From Mesorhizobium sp. M2A.F.Ca.ET.046.03.2.1 (GTDB lineage Bacteria > Pseudomonadota > Alphaproteobacteria > Rhizobiales > Rhizobiaceae), in the NCBI RefSeq assembly GCF_003952425.1, contig NZ_CP034449.1, forward strand, positions 682,001 to 746,000: a stretch of 64,000 bases of DNA, in the 5' to 3' direction. The notes below the pieces were generated by a model. That model had not been told where the DNA came from, made no database searches, and saw nothing but the letters and a program-made list of their open reading frames with translations. This document shows, one piece after another, positions 56,334 through 64,000 of this stretch. A program made the translations under genes and the position numbers. The stretch's first letter is position 1, and each line of letters opens with the position of its first letter.

Positions 56334-56999
56334 CTACCCCACGATGGCGAAGGCGTCGCGGGTGCGGCCGGAGGCGGTCTTGACCGGCTTCTGGCCGATC
56401 CATTGCACGTGGCGGCCGAGCGTGGCGGCGGCCGATTCGGTGTTGCCTTGCCGCAGCGCGCTGAGAATCGCCCGGTGGTCCTGGTCGGTGCGGGTTTCCC
56501 ACTCCGAGCGCCAGGCGGCGAACAGGAAGCGCGCGCTCGCCGCGTGCAGGTCGTCGATGGTGGAGAGCAGGCGCGGCATGTTGCAGGGCGCCAGGATAAG
56601 CCGGTGGAAGGTGCGGTTGGCCTCTTCCCAGGAGCGGACGTCGCGGGATTTGTCGCCAGCCTTGGTCGCTTCCTCGGCCTGGTCGAGGATCGACGCCGTC
56701 AGATGCGGCGCGGCATGTCGCAGCGCCAGCACTTCCAGCGCCGCGCGCATCTCGGCCACCTCCCTTACCTCACCGAGATCGAAGGAGGCGACGCGCACGC
56801 CGCGCCTGGGCTCGCTGATCGCCAGGCCTTGCGCCTCCAGGCGGCGAAAGGCCTCGCGCACCGGGACGTGGCTGGTTTTGAATTCCTCGGCGACATGGTC
56901 CTGGCGCAGCCGCGAGCCGGGCTCGATCGCGCCCGAAATGATGCGGTCCGCCAGTTCCTTGCTGATGCGGACGGCGATCGTGTCTTCTGTGCTGGCCAT
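56334..56999 (-). CDS. bioR: GntR family biotin regulator BioR
   Basis: A 221-residue GntR/FadR-type regulator. The N-terminal winged helix includes IISGAIEPGSRLRQDHVAEEFKTSHVPVREAFRRLEAQGLA; the C-terminal FCD-like domain is helical (EMRAALEVLALRHAAPHL to HRAILSALRQG). BioR boxes (TTATAGATAA) lie 3 bases upstream of its own start and 26 bases upstream of bioY, so it probably represses both. Together with the flanking bioY this makes BioR the best call. It reads in the same direction as bioY but is separated from it by repeat E. Confidence 0.92.
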   Translation of the reverse strand: MASTEDTIAVRISKELADRIISGAIEPGSRLRQDHVAEEFKTSHVPVREAFRRLEAQGLAISEPRRGVRVASFDLGEVREVAEMRAALEVLALRHAAPHLTASILDQAEEATKAGDKSRDVRSWEEANRTFHRLILAPCNMPRLLSTIDDLHAASARFLFAAWRSEWETRTDQDHRAILSALRQGNTESAAATLGRHVQWIGQKPVKTASGRTRDAFAIVG

Positions 57000-57001
57000 A
57001 T

Positions 57002-57011
57002 TTATAGATAA
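57002..57011. promoter_or_regulatory. BioR box upstream of bioR (TTATAGATAA)
   Basis: The sequence is identical to the box upstream of bioY and sits only 3 bases from the bioR start codon, implying autoregulation by steric block of transcription or translation initiation. Confidence 0.88.
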
Positions 57012-57105
57012 TTTGCCGGGCCGCTCTTTGTCGAGACGGCCAAAGCGGGATTCACAGGCGCCCTGCCCGGCGAATGCCAGCCAAGTCCCAGGAAGACAGA
57101 CAGGC

Positions 57106-58122
57106 TCAGTTGACGCGGCTGATGCAGAAATCGATGACGTCGAGCAGCGCCGACTTCTGCGGCGTCGCTTCCAGCGGCGCCAGCGCGTCGCGGGCGATCT
57201 CGCCGAAATGGCGGGCGCGGCTGATCGTGTCGGCGATGGCGCCGTGGCGGGCCATCAGGCCGATCGCCTTTTCGAGCCCGGCATCGTCGGTGACGTTTTC
57301 CTCGATGGCGCGCTTCCAGAAGCTGCGCTCGGCCTTGGTGCCGCGCCGGTAGGCGAGGATCACCGGCAGCGTCACCTTGCCCTCGCGGAAATCGTCGCCG
57401 ACATTCTTGCCGAGATCCGTGCTCGACCCGCCATAATCCAGCGCGTCGTCGATGAGCTGGAAGGCAAGGCCGAGATTCATGCCGTAGGAGCGCAATGCGG
57501 CGCGGTCGGTGCGCGAGGCCTGGGCGATCACCGGCCCGACTTCGGCGGCGGCCGAGAACAGCGCCGCGGTCTTGGCCTTGATGACGGCGAAATGCTCGTC
57601 CTCGGTGGTGTCGAGGTTCTTGGCGGCGGCAAGCTGCATCACCTCGCCCTCGGCGATGATGGAGGCGGCGGTCGACAGGATGTCCAACGCTTCCAGCGAG
57701 CCGACCTCGACCATCATGCGGAAGGCCTGGCCGAGCAGGAAATCGCCGACCAGAACGCTCGCCTGGTTGCCCCAGATCATGCGCGCCGTCTTCTTGCCGC
57801 GGCGCAAGGCGCTCTCGTCGACCACGTCGTCATGCAGAAGCGTCGCCGTGTGCATGAATTCGACCGCGGTGGCGAGCTTGACATGGCCTTCGCCCGAATA
57901 GCCGAACATCTGCGCGGCGGCGAGCGTCAGCATGGGCCTGAGCCGCTTGCCGCCGGAAGAGATCAGGTGGTTGGCGATCTCCGGGATCATCTCGACGTCG
58001 GAGCCGGCCTTGGACAGGATCAGTTCGTTGACGCGTCCCATGTCGGCGGCCGTCAGATCGATCAGATCCTTGATGGAAGCGGGTTCCCGCTTTCCTTCGA
58101 TGTTGAGAACGACACCCACCAC
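57106..58122 (-). CDS. ispB: Polyprenyl diphosphate synthase (octaprenyl type)
   Basis: A 338-residue trans-prenyltransferase that would make the long isoprenoid side chain of ubiquinone from FPP and IPP. The first Asp-rich motif is LLHDDVVDES, the second is FQLIDDALDYGG, with GGKRLRPML upstream as usual. Chain length is not deduced from the motif alone; octaprenyl to decaprenyl are all possible, and alphaproteobacteria often make Q10. The start is GTG (58122 or 58119). It is divergent from the DUF2007 gene. Confidence 0.92.
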   Translation of the reverse strand: MVGVVLNIEGKREPASIKDLIDLTAADMGRVNELILSKAGSDVEMIPEIANHLISSGGKRLRPMLTLAAAQMFGYSGEGHVKLATAVEFMHTATLLHDDVVDESALRRGKKTARMIWGNQASVLVGDFLLGQAFRMMVEVGSLEALDILSTAASIIAEGEVMQLAAAKNLDTTEDEHFAVIKAKTAALFSAAAEVGPVIAQASRTDRAALRSYGMNLGLAFQLIDDALDYGGSSTDLGKNVGDDFREGKVTLPVILAYRRGTKAERSFWKRAIEENVTDDAGLEKAIGLMARHGAIADTISRARHFGEIARDALAPLEATPQKSALLDVIDFCISRVN

Positions 58123-58298
58123 GACAACTCCCGTCTACATTGACGCGCACGAGCAGCGCGCACCCACGGCACCCTTTGATCCCGCGCCGACTCTAGGGCG
58201 GCACAACCGGACACGGCAAGAGGCGAATTGGCGCGCTCTGCCGACGCTGTGTTTACCCGCACGTTTACATGAACGCCGCAACCTGCGATTTTCGTTCC

Positions 58299-58523
58299 AT
58301 GATCGAGCTTGTCCGCACCAATGACGCCGTCGTGATCTCCTTTGTCGAATCGCTGATGCGCGACGCCGGCATCGCCTGTTTCGTCGCCGACCTGAATATG
58401 AGCGTGCTGGAAGGGTCCATCGGCCTTTTGCAGAAGCGTGTCATGGTCGACGCCGACAAGGCCGACGTGGCGCGCCGCATCCTCAAGGATGCCGGCATCG
58501 AAAACGAGATCCGCCAAAAATAA
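58299..58523 (+). CDS. DUF2007 family small protein
   Basis: A 74-residue protein from MIELVRTNDAVVISFVESLMRDAGIACFVADLNMS, matching the DUF2007 (putative signal-transducing) family in length and pattern. Function unknown. I chose ATG 58299, the usual start of the family; a frame ten codons longer begins at 58269. Its TAA overlaps the ATG of the next gene by one base (TAATG), so they are translationally coupled. Confidence 0.85.
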   Translation: MIELVRTNDAVVISFVESLMRDAGIACFVADLNMSVLEGSIGLLQKRVMVDADKADVARRILKDAGIENEIRQK

Positions 58524-59314
58524 TGGCAGCGACAACCGCCCCAGATACGCCGGCGCATACGGTCGATGCCTTCCATCGCGGACGCTTCTGGCTGGTGCAG
58601 CCTAGCCAGGGCGGTCATCGAGCCGGCATGGACGCCATGATGCTGGCGGCCGCCGTGCCGTCCCGCTTTTCCGGCCGGCTCGCCGATTTCGGCGCCGGGG
58701 CTGGTGCTGCCGCGCTTGCCGTGCTGTCGCGGTGTCCGTCGGCGCAGGCCGTGCTCGTCGAGCGCTCCGCCGAAATGGCGGGGTTCGCCGCCGCCACGCT
58801 CTCGCATCCCGGCAATGCGCATCTCGGCAACCGCGCCTCGGTGCTGACGGCCGACGTGACGCTGACCGGCCGGGCGCGGGCCGAGGCCGGGCTTCCCGAA
58901 AATTCCTTCGACTTCGTCATCATGAACCCGCCTTTCAACGCCGCCGAGGATCGCTCGACGCCAGACGCGCTGCGCCGGCAGGCGCATGTGGGCGAGGATG
59001 GGCTGTTCGAAAGCTGGATCAGGAGCGCCGCCGCCGTCGCCAGGCCGCGCGGCGGGCTGGCCGTCATCGCCCGGCCCGAGCAGCTCGTTGCCATCCTCGA
59101 TGCAATCGAAGGGCGCTTCGGCGACGCCGAATTGCTCTGCGTGCATCCGCGTCCGGACGCGGCGGCGATCCGCATCGTCGTCAGGGCGGTGCTCGGGGCG
59201 CGCGGGAAACTGTCGATCCGCCCGCCGCTCGCCTTGCACGGACCATCCGGCAACGCGCCGACGGAGCGGACGGAAATGATCAACAACGGCCTGGCATCGC
59301 TGTTCGGCGATTGA
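58523..59314 (+). CDS. TrmN6-like tRNA1(Val) (adenine37-N6)-methyltransferase
   Basis: A 263-residue class I SAM methyltransferase. The SAM-binding region starts LADFGAGAGAAALAVLSRCP and the catalytic motif is NPPFN (MNPPFNAAEDRST), which marks N6-adenine methyltransferases. YfiC/TrmN6 methylates A37 of tRNA-Val; a different RNA substrate is possible. It is coupled to the DUF2007 gene by the TAATG overlap. Downstream is the S49 peptidase gene on the same strand. Confidence 0.87.
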   Translation: MAATTAPDTPAHTVDAFHRGRFWLVQPSQGGHRAGMDAMMLAAAVPSRFSGRLADFGAGAGAAALAVLSRCPSAQAVLVERSAEMAGFAAATLSHPGNAHLGNRASVLTADVTLTGRARAEAGLPENSFDFVIMNPPFNAAEDRSTPDALRRQAHVGEDGLFESWIRSAAAVARPRGGLAVIARPEQLVAILDAIEGRFGDAELLCVHPRPDAAAIRIVVRAVLGARGKLSIRPPLALHGPSGNAPTERTEMINNGLASLFGD

Positions 59315-59452
59315 TCCTGGGCCGGCGATCCGGCATTGCCGTTGGCCGGCGAATGCCTACATGGCAGGCAAGGTGACATCGCGCCCGAAAGACATTACCG
59401 ACTTGCCTGATCTCACCCTGCTCCTTTGCATCTTGTCCGGAGACACCCGTTC

Positions 59453-60310
59453 GTGAAACGCCTTTTCAACCGCCTGCTGCCGAAATCCTGGCGCTCGACA
59501 GTCGTCACCATTCCGGTCATCCGGCTGCAAGGCACCATCATGGCCGGCGGCGGCCAGTTCCGGCCGAGCCTGTCGCTCGCCTCGACGGCCGGCCTCATCG
59601 AAAAGGCGTTCGGCTTCGACGCGCCGGCGGTCGCCATCTCGATCAACTCGCCGGGCGGCTCGCCGGTGCAGTCGCGGCTGATCTTCAAGCGCATCCGCGA
59701 CCTGGCGGCGGAGAAGAACAAAAAGGTGCTGGTCTTCGTCGAGGATGTCGCGGCTTCCGGAGGCTACATGATCGCGGTCGCCGGCGACGAGATCTTCGCC
59801 GATCCGTCCTCGATCGTCGGCTCGATCGGCGTGGTCTCGGCCTCGTTCGGCTTCCCCGAGCTGATGAAGAAGATCGGCGTCGAGCGGCGCGTCCACACCG
59901 CCGGCCAGAACAAGGCCGTGCTCGATCCGTTCAAGCCCGAGAAGAAGGAGGACGTGGAGCGGCTGAAGGCGTTGCAGCTCGAAGTGCACGAGACCTTCAT
60001 CGACCTCGTCAAGGAGCGGCGCGGCAGCAAGCTGAAAGACGACCCTGACCTGTTCACCGGCCTGTTCTGGACCGCCAAGCGCGGCCTCGAGCTCGGCCTT
60101 GTCGATGCGCTGGGCGACATGCGCAGCGTGCTCAAGACCCGTTTCGGCGACAAGACGCAGCTCAAACTGATCAGCGCGCCGCGCGGGCTGTTCGGCCGTT
60201 TCGGCCTGTTCGGCTCGCGCTTCTCGGCGCCCGATATCGCCGCTGCCGCCGCAAACGGCGTCCTCGATGCGGCGGAAGAACGCGCGCTGTGGGCGCGCTT
60301 CGGGCTTTGA
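59453..60310 (+). CDS. S49 family serine peptidase (SppA/SohB type)
   Basis: A 285-residue signal-peptide-peptidase-like protein. The SINSPGGSPVQS segment and the nucleophile serine in VAASGGYMIA are diagnostic of the family, followed by SSIVGSIGVVSASFG. The Lys in AGQNKAVLDPF is the expected general base. It has no obvious N-terminal membrane anchor, unlike SohB; KRLFNRLLPKSW is short and basic. I chose GTG 59453 after CCGGAGA. It should cleave residual signal peptides or damaged membrane proteins. Confidence 0.88.
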   Translation: MKRLFNRLLPKSWRSTVVTIPVIRLQGTIMAGGGQFRPSLSLASTAGLIEKAFGFDAPAVAISINSPGGSPVQSRLIFKRIRDLAAEKNKKVLVFVEDVAASGGYMIAVAGDEIFADPSSIVGSIGVVSASFGFPELMKKIGVERRVHTAGQNKAVLDPFKPEKKEDVERLKALQLEVHETFIDLVKERRGSKLKDDPDLFTGLFWTAKRGLELGLVDALGDMRSVLKTRFGDKTQLKLISAPRGLFGRFGLFGSRFSAPDIAAAAANGVLDAAEERALWARFGL

Positions 60311-60392
60311 AAAAGCCATGATTGCGTCTAGCATGCCCGCTTGACCGACCCATCGGCCGGCCTTGCCGCGACAACGCGGGAGGAGTTTGGAT

Positions 60393-60578
60393 ATGCCGCA
60401 GATCATTTTCTTCGCTGTTGTCGGCGCCGCCGCCTATTTCGGCTACCGCGCTTTCGTGCGCGAGGCCGAGCGCGTGACAGCCAAGATCCGGCGCACCGAA
60501 AAACAGGCGGCGAACGGCACGATGGGCACGCTGGTCAAGGATCCCAAGACCGGCGAATATCGTCTCGCCAAGGACTGA
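60393..60578 (+). CDS. Small membrane protein (61 aa)
   Basis: MPQIIFFAVVGAAAYFGYRAF forms a single membrane helix, then a basic helix (VREAERVTAKIRRTEKQA) and the tail TLVKDPKTGEYRLAKD. No named family recognised. A GGGAGGAG lies 8 bases upstream of the ATG at 60393, so it is well supported as a gene. It sits between the S49 peptidase and ispE on the same strand, possibly in one operon. Confidence 0.8.
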   Translation: MPQIIFFAVVGAAAYFGYRAFVREAERVTAKIRRTEKQAANGTMGTLVKDPKTGEYRLAKD

Positions 60579-60603
60579 TCCCATCTCGCCAGCAGCCGAC
60601 ATC

Positions 60604-61497
60604 CTGGAGCCCGGCACAGAGGTCCGGACATGGCTTGCGCCGGCCAAGATCAACCTGGCGCTGCATGTCACAGGAAGGCGCGACGACGGCTATCATCTCA
60701 TCGAGAGCCTTGCCGTGTTCACACGCTTCGGCGACCGGCTGGAAATCGAGCCGGCGGAGCAGGACGAATTCTCGGTGTTCGGCCGATATGCCGCCGGCCT
60801 GCCGCTCGACGACGGCAATCTGGTGGTGAAGGCGCGCGATGCCTTGCGCCGGGAAGCCGGCGTGCAGCGCACGCCGCCGGTCGCCATCCGGCTGGAGAAG
60901 AACCTGCCGGTCGCCTCGGGCGTCGGCGGCGGCTCCAGCGACGCGGCAGCCGCGCTCAACGGCCTGGCGCGGCTCTGGAAGCTCGATATCGACGAGATTT
61001 CGCTGGCGCGGATCGGGCTTTCGCTCGGAGCCGACCTGCCGATGTGCCTGAAGTCGAAGCCGCTGGTCGCGCGCGGCATCGGTGATGAAGTGTCGCCGCT
61101 CTCCGCGTTTCCGGCGCTTGGCCTCGTCCTGGTCAATCCGGGCGTCGCTGTCTCAACACCGGACGTGTTCAAGGCGCTCTCTCGTCGCGACAATGACGCG
61201 CTGCCGCCGCTGCCAAGGCGCCTCGACTTCCACGCCATCCGTAACTGGCTGGAAACGACCCGCAACGATCTCGAAGGCGCCGCTCAAGCCATTCAGCCCG
61301 CGATCGGCGAGGCGCTCAAGGCGCTCAAGCGCGCCGACGCCGCCTTCGCGCGCATGTCCGGCTCGGGCGCCACCTGCTTCGGCCTGTTCGAGACCGGCAA
61401 TGTGGCCAAGCGTGCGGCGATCGAGATCCGCGCGCGTCATCCCGACTGGTTCGTGGCCGCCACGCGCAGCATGGAGGTGAGCGATGGCGAAGCTTGA
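60604..61497 (+). CDS. ispE: 4-(cytidine 5'-diphospho)-2-C-methyl-D-erythritol kinase, start codon uncertain
   Basis: IspE phosphorylates CDP-ME in the MEP isoprenoid pathway. The N-terminal motif LAPAKINLALHVTGRRDDGYH begins at about 60635, and the GHMP ATP motif is LPVASGVGGGSSDAAAAL. The C-terminal SGSGATCFGLF is also typical. No ATG, GTG or TTG occurs in frame between the upstream stop (60475-60477) and the PAKINL motif. The first usual start, GTG 60715, would delete the whole N-terminus. CTG 60604 is the only near-cognate codon; a lost base or real CTG start are alternatives. Its end overlaps moaB by 14 bases. Confidence 0.88.
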   Translation: MEPGTEVRTWLAPAKINLALHVTGRRDDGYHLIESLAVFTRFGDRLEIEPAEQDEFSVFGRYAAGLPLDDGNLVVKARDALRREAGVQRTPPVAIRLEKNLPVASGVGGGSSDAAAALNGLARLWKLDIDEISLARIGLSLGADLPMCLKSKPLVARGIGDEVSPLSAFPALGLVLVNPGVAVSTPDVFKALSRRDNDALPPLPRRLDFHAIRNWLETTRNDLEGAAQAIQPAIGEALKALKRADAAFARMSGSGATCFGLFETGNVAKRAAIEIRARHPDWFVAATRSMEVSDGEA

Positions 61498-62038
61498 CGA
61501 GAGCCGACCCTTCATTCCGGTGCGCATCGCGGTGCTGACGGTATCCGACACGCGCAGCCTTGCCGACGATAAATCCGGCCAGACGCTGGCCGACCGCATC
61601 GCGGAAGCCGGCCATGCGCTTGCCGCGCGCGACATCGTCACCGACGACCGCGAAAAGATCCGCGACAAGGTCCTCGGCTGGTCGAAGGACGACAGCATCG
61701 ATGTCGTCATCACCACCGGCGGCACCGGTTTCACCGGCCGCGACGTGACGCCGGAGGCGCTGGAGCCGATCTTCGAAAAGCGCATGGACGGCTTTTCGGA
61801 AGTTTTCCACCGCATCTCCTACGACAAGATCGGCACCTCGACGATCCAGAGCCGGGCGACCGGCGGCGTCGTCAACGCCACCTTCGTCTTCGTGCTGCCG
61901 GGCTCGCCCGGCGCCTGCAAGGACGCTTGGGACGGCATCATCAAGGCGCAGCTCGACTACCGTCACATGCCCTGCAACTTCGTCGAGATCATGCCGCGGC
62001 TGGACGAGCATCTCAGGCGGGGCGGCAAGCCCACTTAG
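61484..62038 (+). CDS. moaB: Molybdenum cofactor biosynthesis protein B
   Basis: A 184-residue MoaB/Mog-type protein that would adenylylate molybdopterin before metal insertion. The MPT-binding motif is VVITTGGTGFTGRDVTPEAL; later PGSPGACKDAWDGI is typical. Length fits the family. Its start overlaps the end of ispE by 14 bases, so it is translated with it. No other molybdenum gene is visible nearby. Confidence 0.92.
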   Translation: MAKLDESRPFIPVRIAVLTVSDTRSLADDKSGQTLADRIAEAGHALAARDIVTDDREKIRDKVLGWSKDDSIDVVITTGGTGFTGRDVTPEALEPIFEKRMDGFSEVFHRISYDKIGTSTIQSRATGGVVNATFVFVLPGSPGACKDAWDGIIKAQLDYRHMPCNFVEIMPRLDEHLRRGGKPT

Positions 62039-62053
62039 TAAGGGGCGCAGGCG

Positions 62054-62557
62054 TCACTTCGGCGGCGCCACCCAGATTTCGGCGTTCAACCGCCTGGTCG
62101 CGAGACCCCGAGCCAGGGCCTCCGCACCGCGAGCGCTCTTTGCCAGAGCCGAGGCCTGGCGCTTGCTGATGACGAGACCCTCTGCCAGCGCCCGATTGCC
62201 CGAAAAAACACGCGCCAGGAAAGGCGCGCGGTCGGCCCGAGCGCGTGAAAAGCGTGCCGGCATCGTTTGCTTTGCCGTATGCGCGACAACCTCGTCGATC
62301 CAGCCTTCGGCCAGCCGGGCGCCGGGCTCCACAAGCAGCAGCCAATCGCCCTTTGCCTGGCTGATACCGGCGCCGAGCCCACCGCTCACATAATGGCAGC
62401 CGGCATGTTCGGCGACCCGATGCGTCTGGTCGGTCGAGCCTTGATCGCAGACGATGACGTCGCGCACGACGCCTTCGACCGCGCCGCCGACCAGCGAGGC
62501 GAGCGTGCGGGCAAGTCCCTCTTCGTCGTTGCGGGTTTCGATGAGAACGCTGAGCAT
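62054..62557 (-). CDS. Short glycosyltransferase family 2-like protein
   Basis: A 167-residue protein beginning MLSVLIETRNDEEGLARTLASLVGGAVEGVVRDVIVCDQGSTDQT. This is the nucleotide-sugar-binding start of GT2 enzymes, but only half the usual length, and the DXD/ED motif region is limited to LLLVEPGARLAEGWIDEVV. It may be a small complete member or a degenerate form. No signal peptide. It converges on moaB. Confidence 0.75.
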   Translation of the reverse strand: MLSVLIETRNDEEGLARTLASLVGGAVEGVVRDVIVCDQGSTDQTHRVAEHAGCHYVSGGLGAGISQAKGDWLLLVEPGARLAEGWIDEVVAHTAKQTMPARFSRARADRAPFLARVFSGNRALAEGLVISKRQASALAKSARGAEALARGLATRRLNAEIWVAPPK

Positions 62558-62655
62558 GCCTAGCCGAATAGCGGAAAGCGGAGGCTAGCGCCAGTTTACG
62601 CTTCCAGTCGAAAAAGTTCTTGCTTTGTTCTCATCGGCAAAATAGGAATAGTTTC

Positions 62656-63861
62656 ATGAACAGAGCGATTCGACAGCCTGCCGACAGTCCCTGGGAAAGG
62701 GCGAAAATGGAACAGATCGTGCGCGCCGACATTGCCGCTTTCGGAGCAGGCAGAGCCGAGATGGCGAACGCGATGATCGAGCAGAGCGGCATGCGCGTGC
62801 GGCCCGACCGCAATCGCGGCCGGTCGGCCGGCATCAATCCGTCCGGTCGGTTCGAGCCGGTCAGCCGGCATGTCTTCGATGACGGCTGGAACTCGCTGGA
62901 GGAGTTGCCGCCGTTCAAGACGGAAGTGCAGGTCGAGAAGCCGCGCACCATCATCACCCGCAACGAGTCGCCCGACATTTCCTTCGACCGTTCGATCAAT
63001 CCCTATCGCGGCTGCGAGCATGGCTGCGTCTACTGTTTCGCCCGGCCGACGCATGCCTTCATGGGCCTGTCGCCGGGGCTCGATTTCGAATCGAAGCTGT
63101 TCGCCAAGCCGGATGCGGCGCGCATGCTGGACAGAGAGTTGTCGAAGCCGGGCTACCAGCCGCGCACCATCGCCATCGGCACCAACACCGATCCTTACCA
63201 GCCGATCGAGAAGCAGTACCGGATCATGCGCGAGATCCTCGAGGTGCTGGAGGCGCGCGGACATCCGGTCGGCATCGTGACGAAGTCGGCGCTGGTGACG
63301 CGCGACTTAGACATCCTGTCGCGCATGGCGGAGCGTGGCCTTGCCAAGGTGGCGCTGTCGGTGACCACGATGGACCGCATGCTGGCCCGCACCATGGAAC
63401 CGCGCGCGTCGACCCCGACGAAGCGGCTAGAGGCGATCAGGCAATTGTCGGATGCCGGCATCCCGGCCTCCGTGATGGTGGCGCCGATCATTCCCGGCCT
63501 CAACGATCCGGAGATGGAGCGCATCCTCGATTCGGCGCGGGCCGCCGGCGCCCGGGAGGCCGGATACGTCATCCTGCGCCTGCCGCTCGAAGTGGCGCCG
63601 ATCTTCAAGGATTGGCTGTTGCGGCATTATCCGGACCGGTACCGGCATGTGATGTCGCTGATCCGCTCGATGCGCGACGGCAAGGATTACGATTCCGAAT
63701 GGGGCAAGCGCATGAAGGGCGCCGGACCCTATGCCTGGCAGATCGGCCGGCGCTTCGAGATAGCGGCCAAGCGCCTCGGCCTCAATGTCGAACGGCGGCA
63801 GCTTCGCATCGATCAATTCGTCGCAGGCTCCGGCGCCGGCGAGCAGCTGATGCTGCTGTGA
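62656..63861 (+). CDS. PA0069-type radical SAM protein
   Basis: A 401-residue radical SAM enzyme. The 4Fe-4S motif is GCEHGCVYC (Cys120, Cys124, Cys127), preceded by SFDRSINPYRGC and followed by FARPTH. IGTNTDPYQPIEKQYRIMREILEVL marks the PA0069 / SplB-like subfamily. The reaction is unknown; DNA repair has been suggested for related proteins but is not shown here. I chose ATG 62656 after AGGAA; a TTG at 62620 adds 12 residues. It is divergent from the short glycosyltransferase. Confidence 0.9.
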   Translation: MNRAIRQPADSPWERAKMEQIVRADIAAFGAGRAEMANAMIEQSGMRVRPDRNRGRSAGINPSGRFEPVSRHVFDDGWNSLEELPPFKTEVQVEKPRTIITRNESPDISFDRSINPYRGCEHGCVYCFARPTHAFMGLSPGLDFESKLFAKPDAARMLDRELSKPGYQPRTIAIGTNTDPYQPIEKQYRIMREILEVLEARGHPVGIVTKSALVTRDLDILSRMAERGLAKVALSVTTMDRMLARTMEPRASTPTKRLEAIRQLSDAGIPASVMVAPIIPGLNDPEMERILDSARAAGAREAGYVILRLPLEVAPIFKDWLLRHYPDRYRHVMSLIRSMRDGKDYDSEWGKRMKGAGPYAWQIGRRFEIAAKRLGLNVERRQLRIDQFVAGSGAGEQLMLL

Positions 63862-63892
63862 AGATGGCACCGACCCTGACGGCCGGCGCCAA

Positions 63893-63932
63893 GCAGTTCC
63901 AGGCAAAGCGGTTTTCCGTCTAGAATTGCTCT
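63893..63932. repeat. RIME-like element, right half, inverted and degenerate
   Basis: Reverse-complemented, it reads AGCAATTCTAGACGG, AAAACCGCTTTGCC and TGGAACTGC, similar to the right half of the RIME-like elements. It lies after the radical SAM gene near the end of the window. The remaining bases to 64000 show no gene. Confidence 0.5.
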
Positions 63933-64000
63933 TGTTTCAAGAATTCCGTCCGGCCCTTGTCCCCCGGCCGTGAGACGGTGCCCTCCCGGTCCGGCGCCCC

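Overview
The window looks like a chromosomal segment of a high-GC member of the Hyphomicrobiales (Rhizobiales), most like Mesorhizobium or a close relative. The reasons are the gene content (an agp-type alpha-galactoside locus, BioR-type biotin control, bluB behind a cobalamin riboswitch, the ribB-aroC-fabI-dnaJ-pdxH neighbourhood, glyQ/glyS) and several families of rhizobial-type palindromic intergenic repeats. No database search was possible, so the genus is an inference. I saw no rRNA, tRNA, CRISPR array or prophage.

Layout. 1-5550: the tail of a GFA-family gene, a small secreted protein, and a leftward operon HDAC-like / xseB / DUF2277 / pirin / dxs. 5675-9657: a cobalamin riboswitch with bluB, a membrane protein, and a TetR regulator divergent from an MFS transporter with three 15-bp operators between them. 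10009-16831: housekeeping genes ribB, aroC, DUF1344, a histidine phosphatase, fabI, a DnaJ-type co-chaperone, a lipoprotein and pdxH. 16847-19395: a crotonase and an acyl-CoA dehydrogenase. 19591-26501: a ribitol locus (AraC regulator, ribose-type ABC importer, ribitol dehydrogenase, D-ribulokinase). 26747-27907: a secreted GH25-type protein. 27919-37985: an alpha-galactoside locus in the order agpT / agaL1 / agpA / agpB / agpC / agpD / agaL2. 37993-48322: purD, a 5'-truncated phytanoyl-CoA dioxygenase-like gene, a LysR regulator, ubiA, an IS481-family insertion inside a palindromic repeat, DUF6101, an FAD-linked oxidoreductase, Sua5 and small secreted or acidic proteins. 48545-54776: glyS, glyQ, a GNAT enzyme and a TPR protein. 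54971-56999: bioY, DUF1284 and bioR with two BioR boxes. 57106-63861: a polyprenyl diphosphate synthase, DUF2007, a TrmN6-like methyltransferase, an S49 peptidase, ispE, moaB, a short glycosyltransferase and a PA0069-type radical SAM protein.

How the genes work together. Two sugar or polyol uptake-and-breakdown modules sit back to back, each with an AraC regulator. The ribitol module would import the polyol, oxidise it to D-ribulose and phosphorylate it. The agp module imports alpha-galactosides through an oligopeptide-type ABC system and hydrolyses them with GH4 enzymes. Isoprenoid genes (dxs, ispE, polyprenyl synthase, ubiA) and cofactor genes (bluB, ribB, pdxH, bioY/bioR, moaB) recur across the window.

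The most notable observations are structural. (1) Single-base reading-frame breaks occur in dxs, the ribitol permease and agaL1, and a LysR gene and ispE lack a normal start, which suggests indel-type sequence errors or decay. (2) Two intercistronic inverted arrays of the octamer GGGGAGTA. (3) Five copies of a roughly 185-bp palindromic element and several RIME-like elements. (4) A composite CTCCCC-hairpin repeat that lies in frame inside glyS and, at another locus, carries an IS481 insertion with a CCGG target duplication. I found no wholly new multi-gene system; the octamer arrays and the in-gene repeat are the best candidates for undescribed biology.
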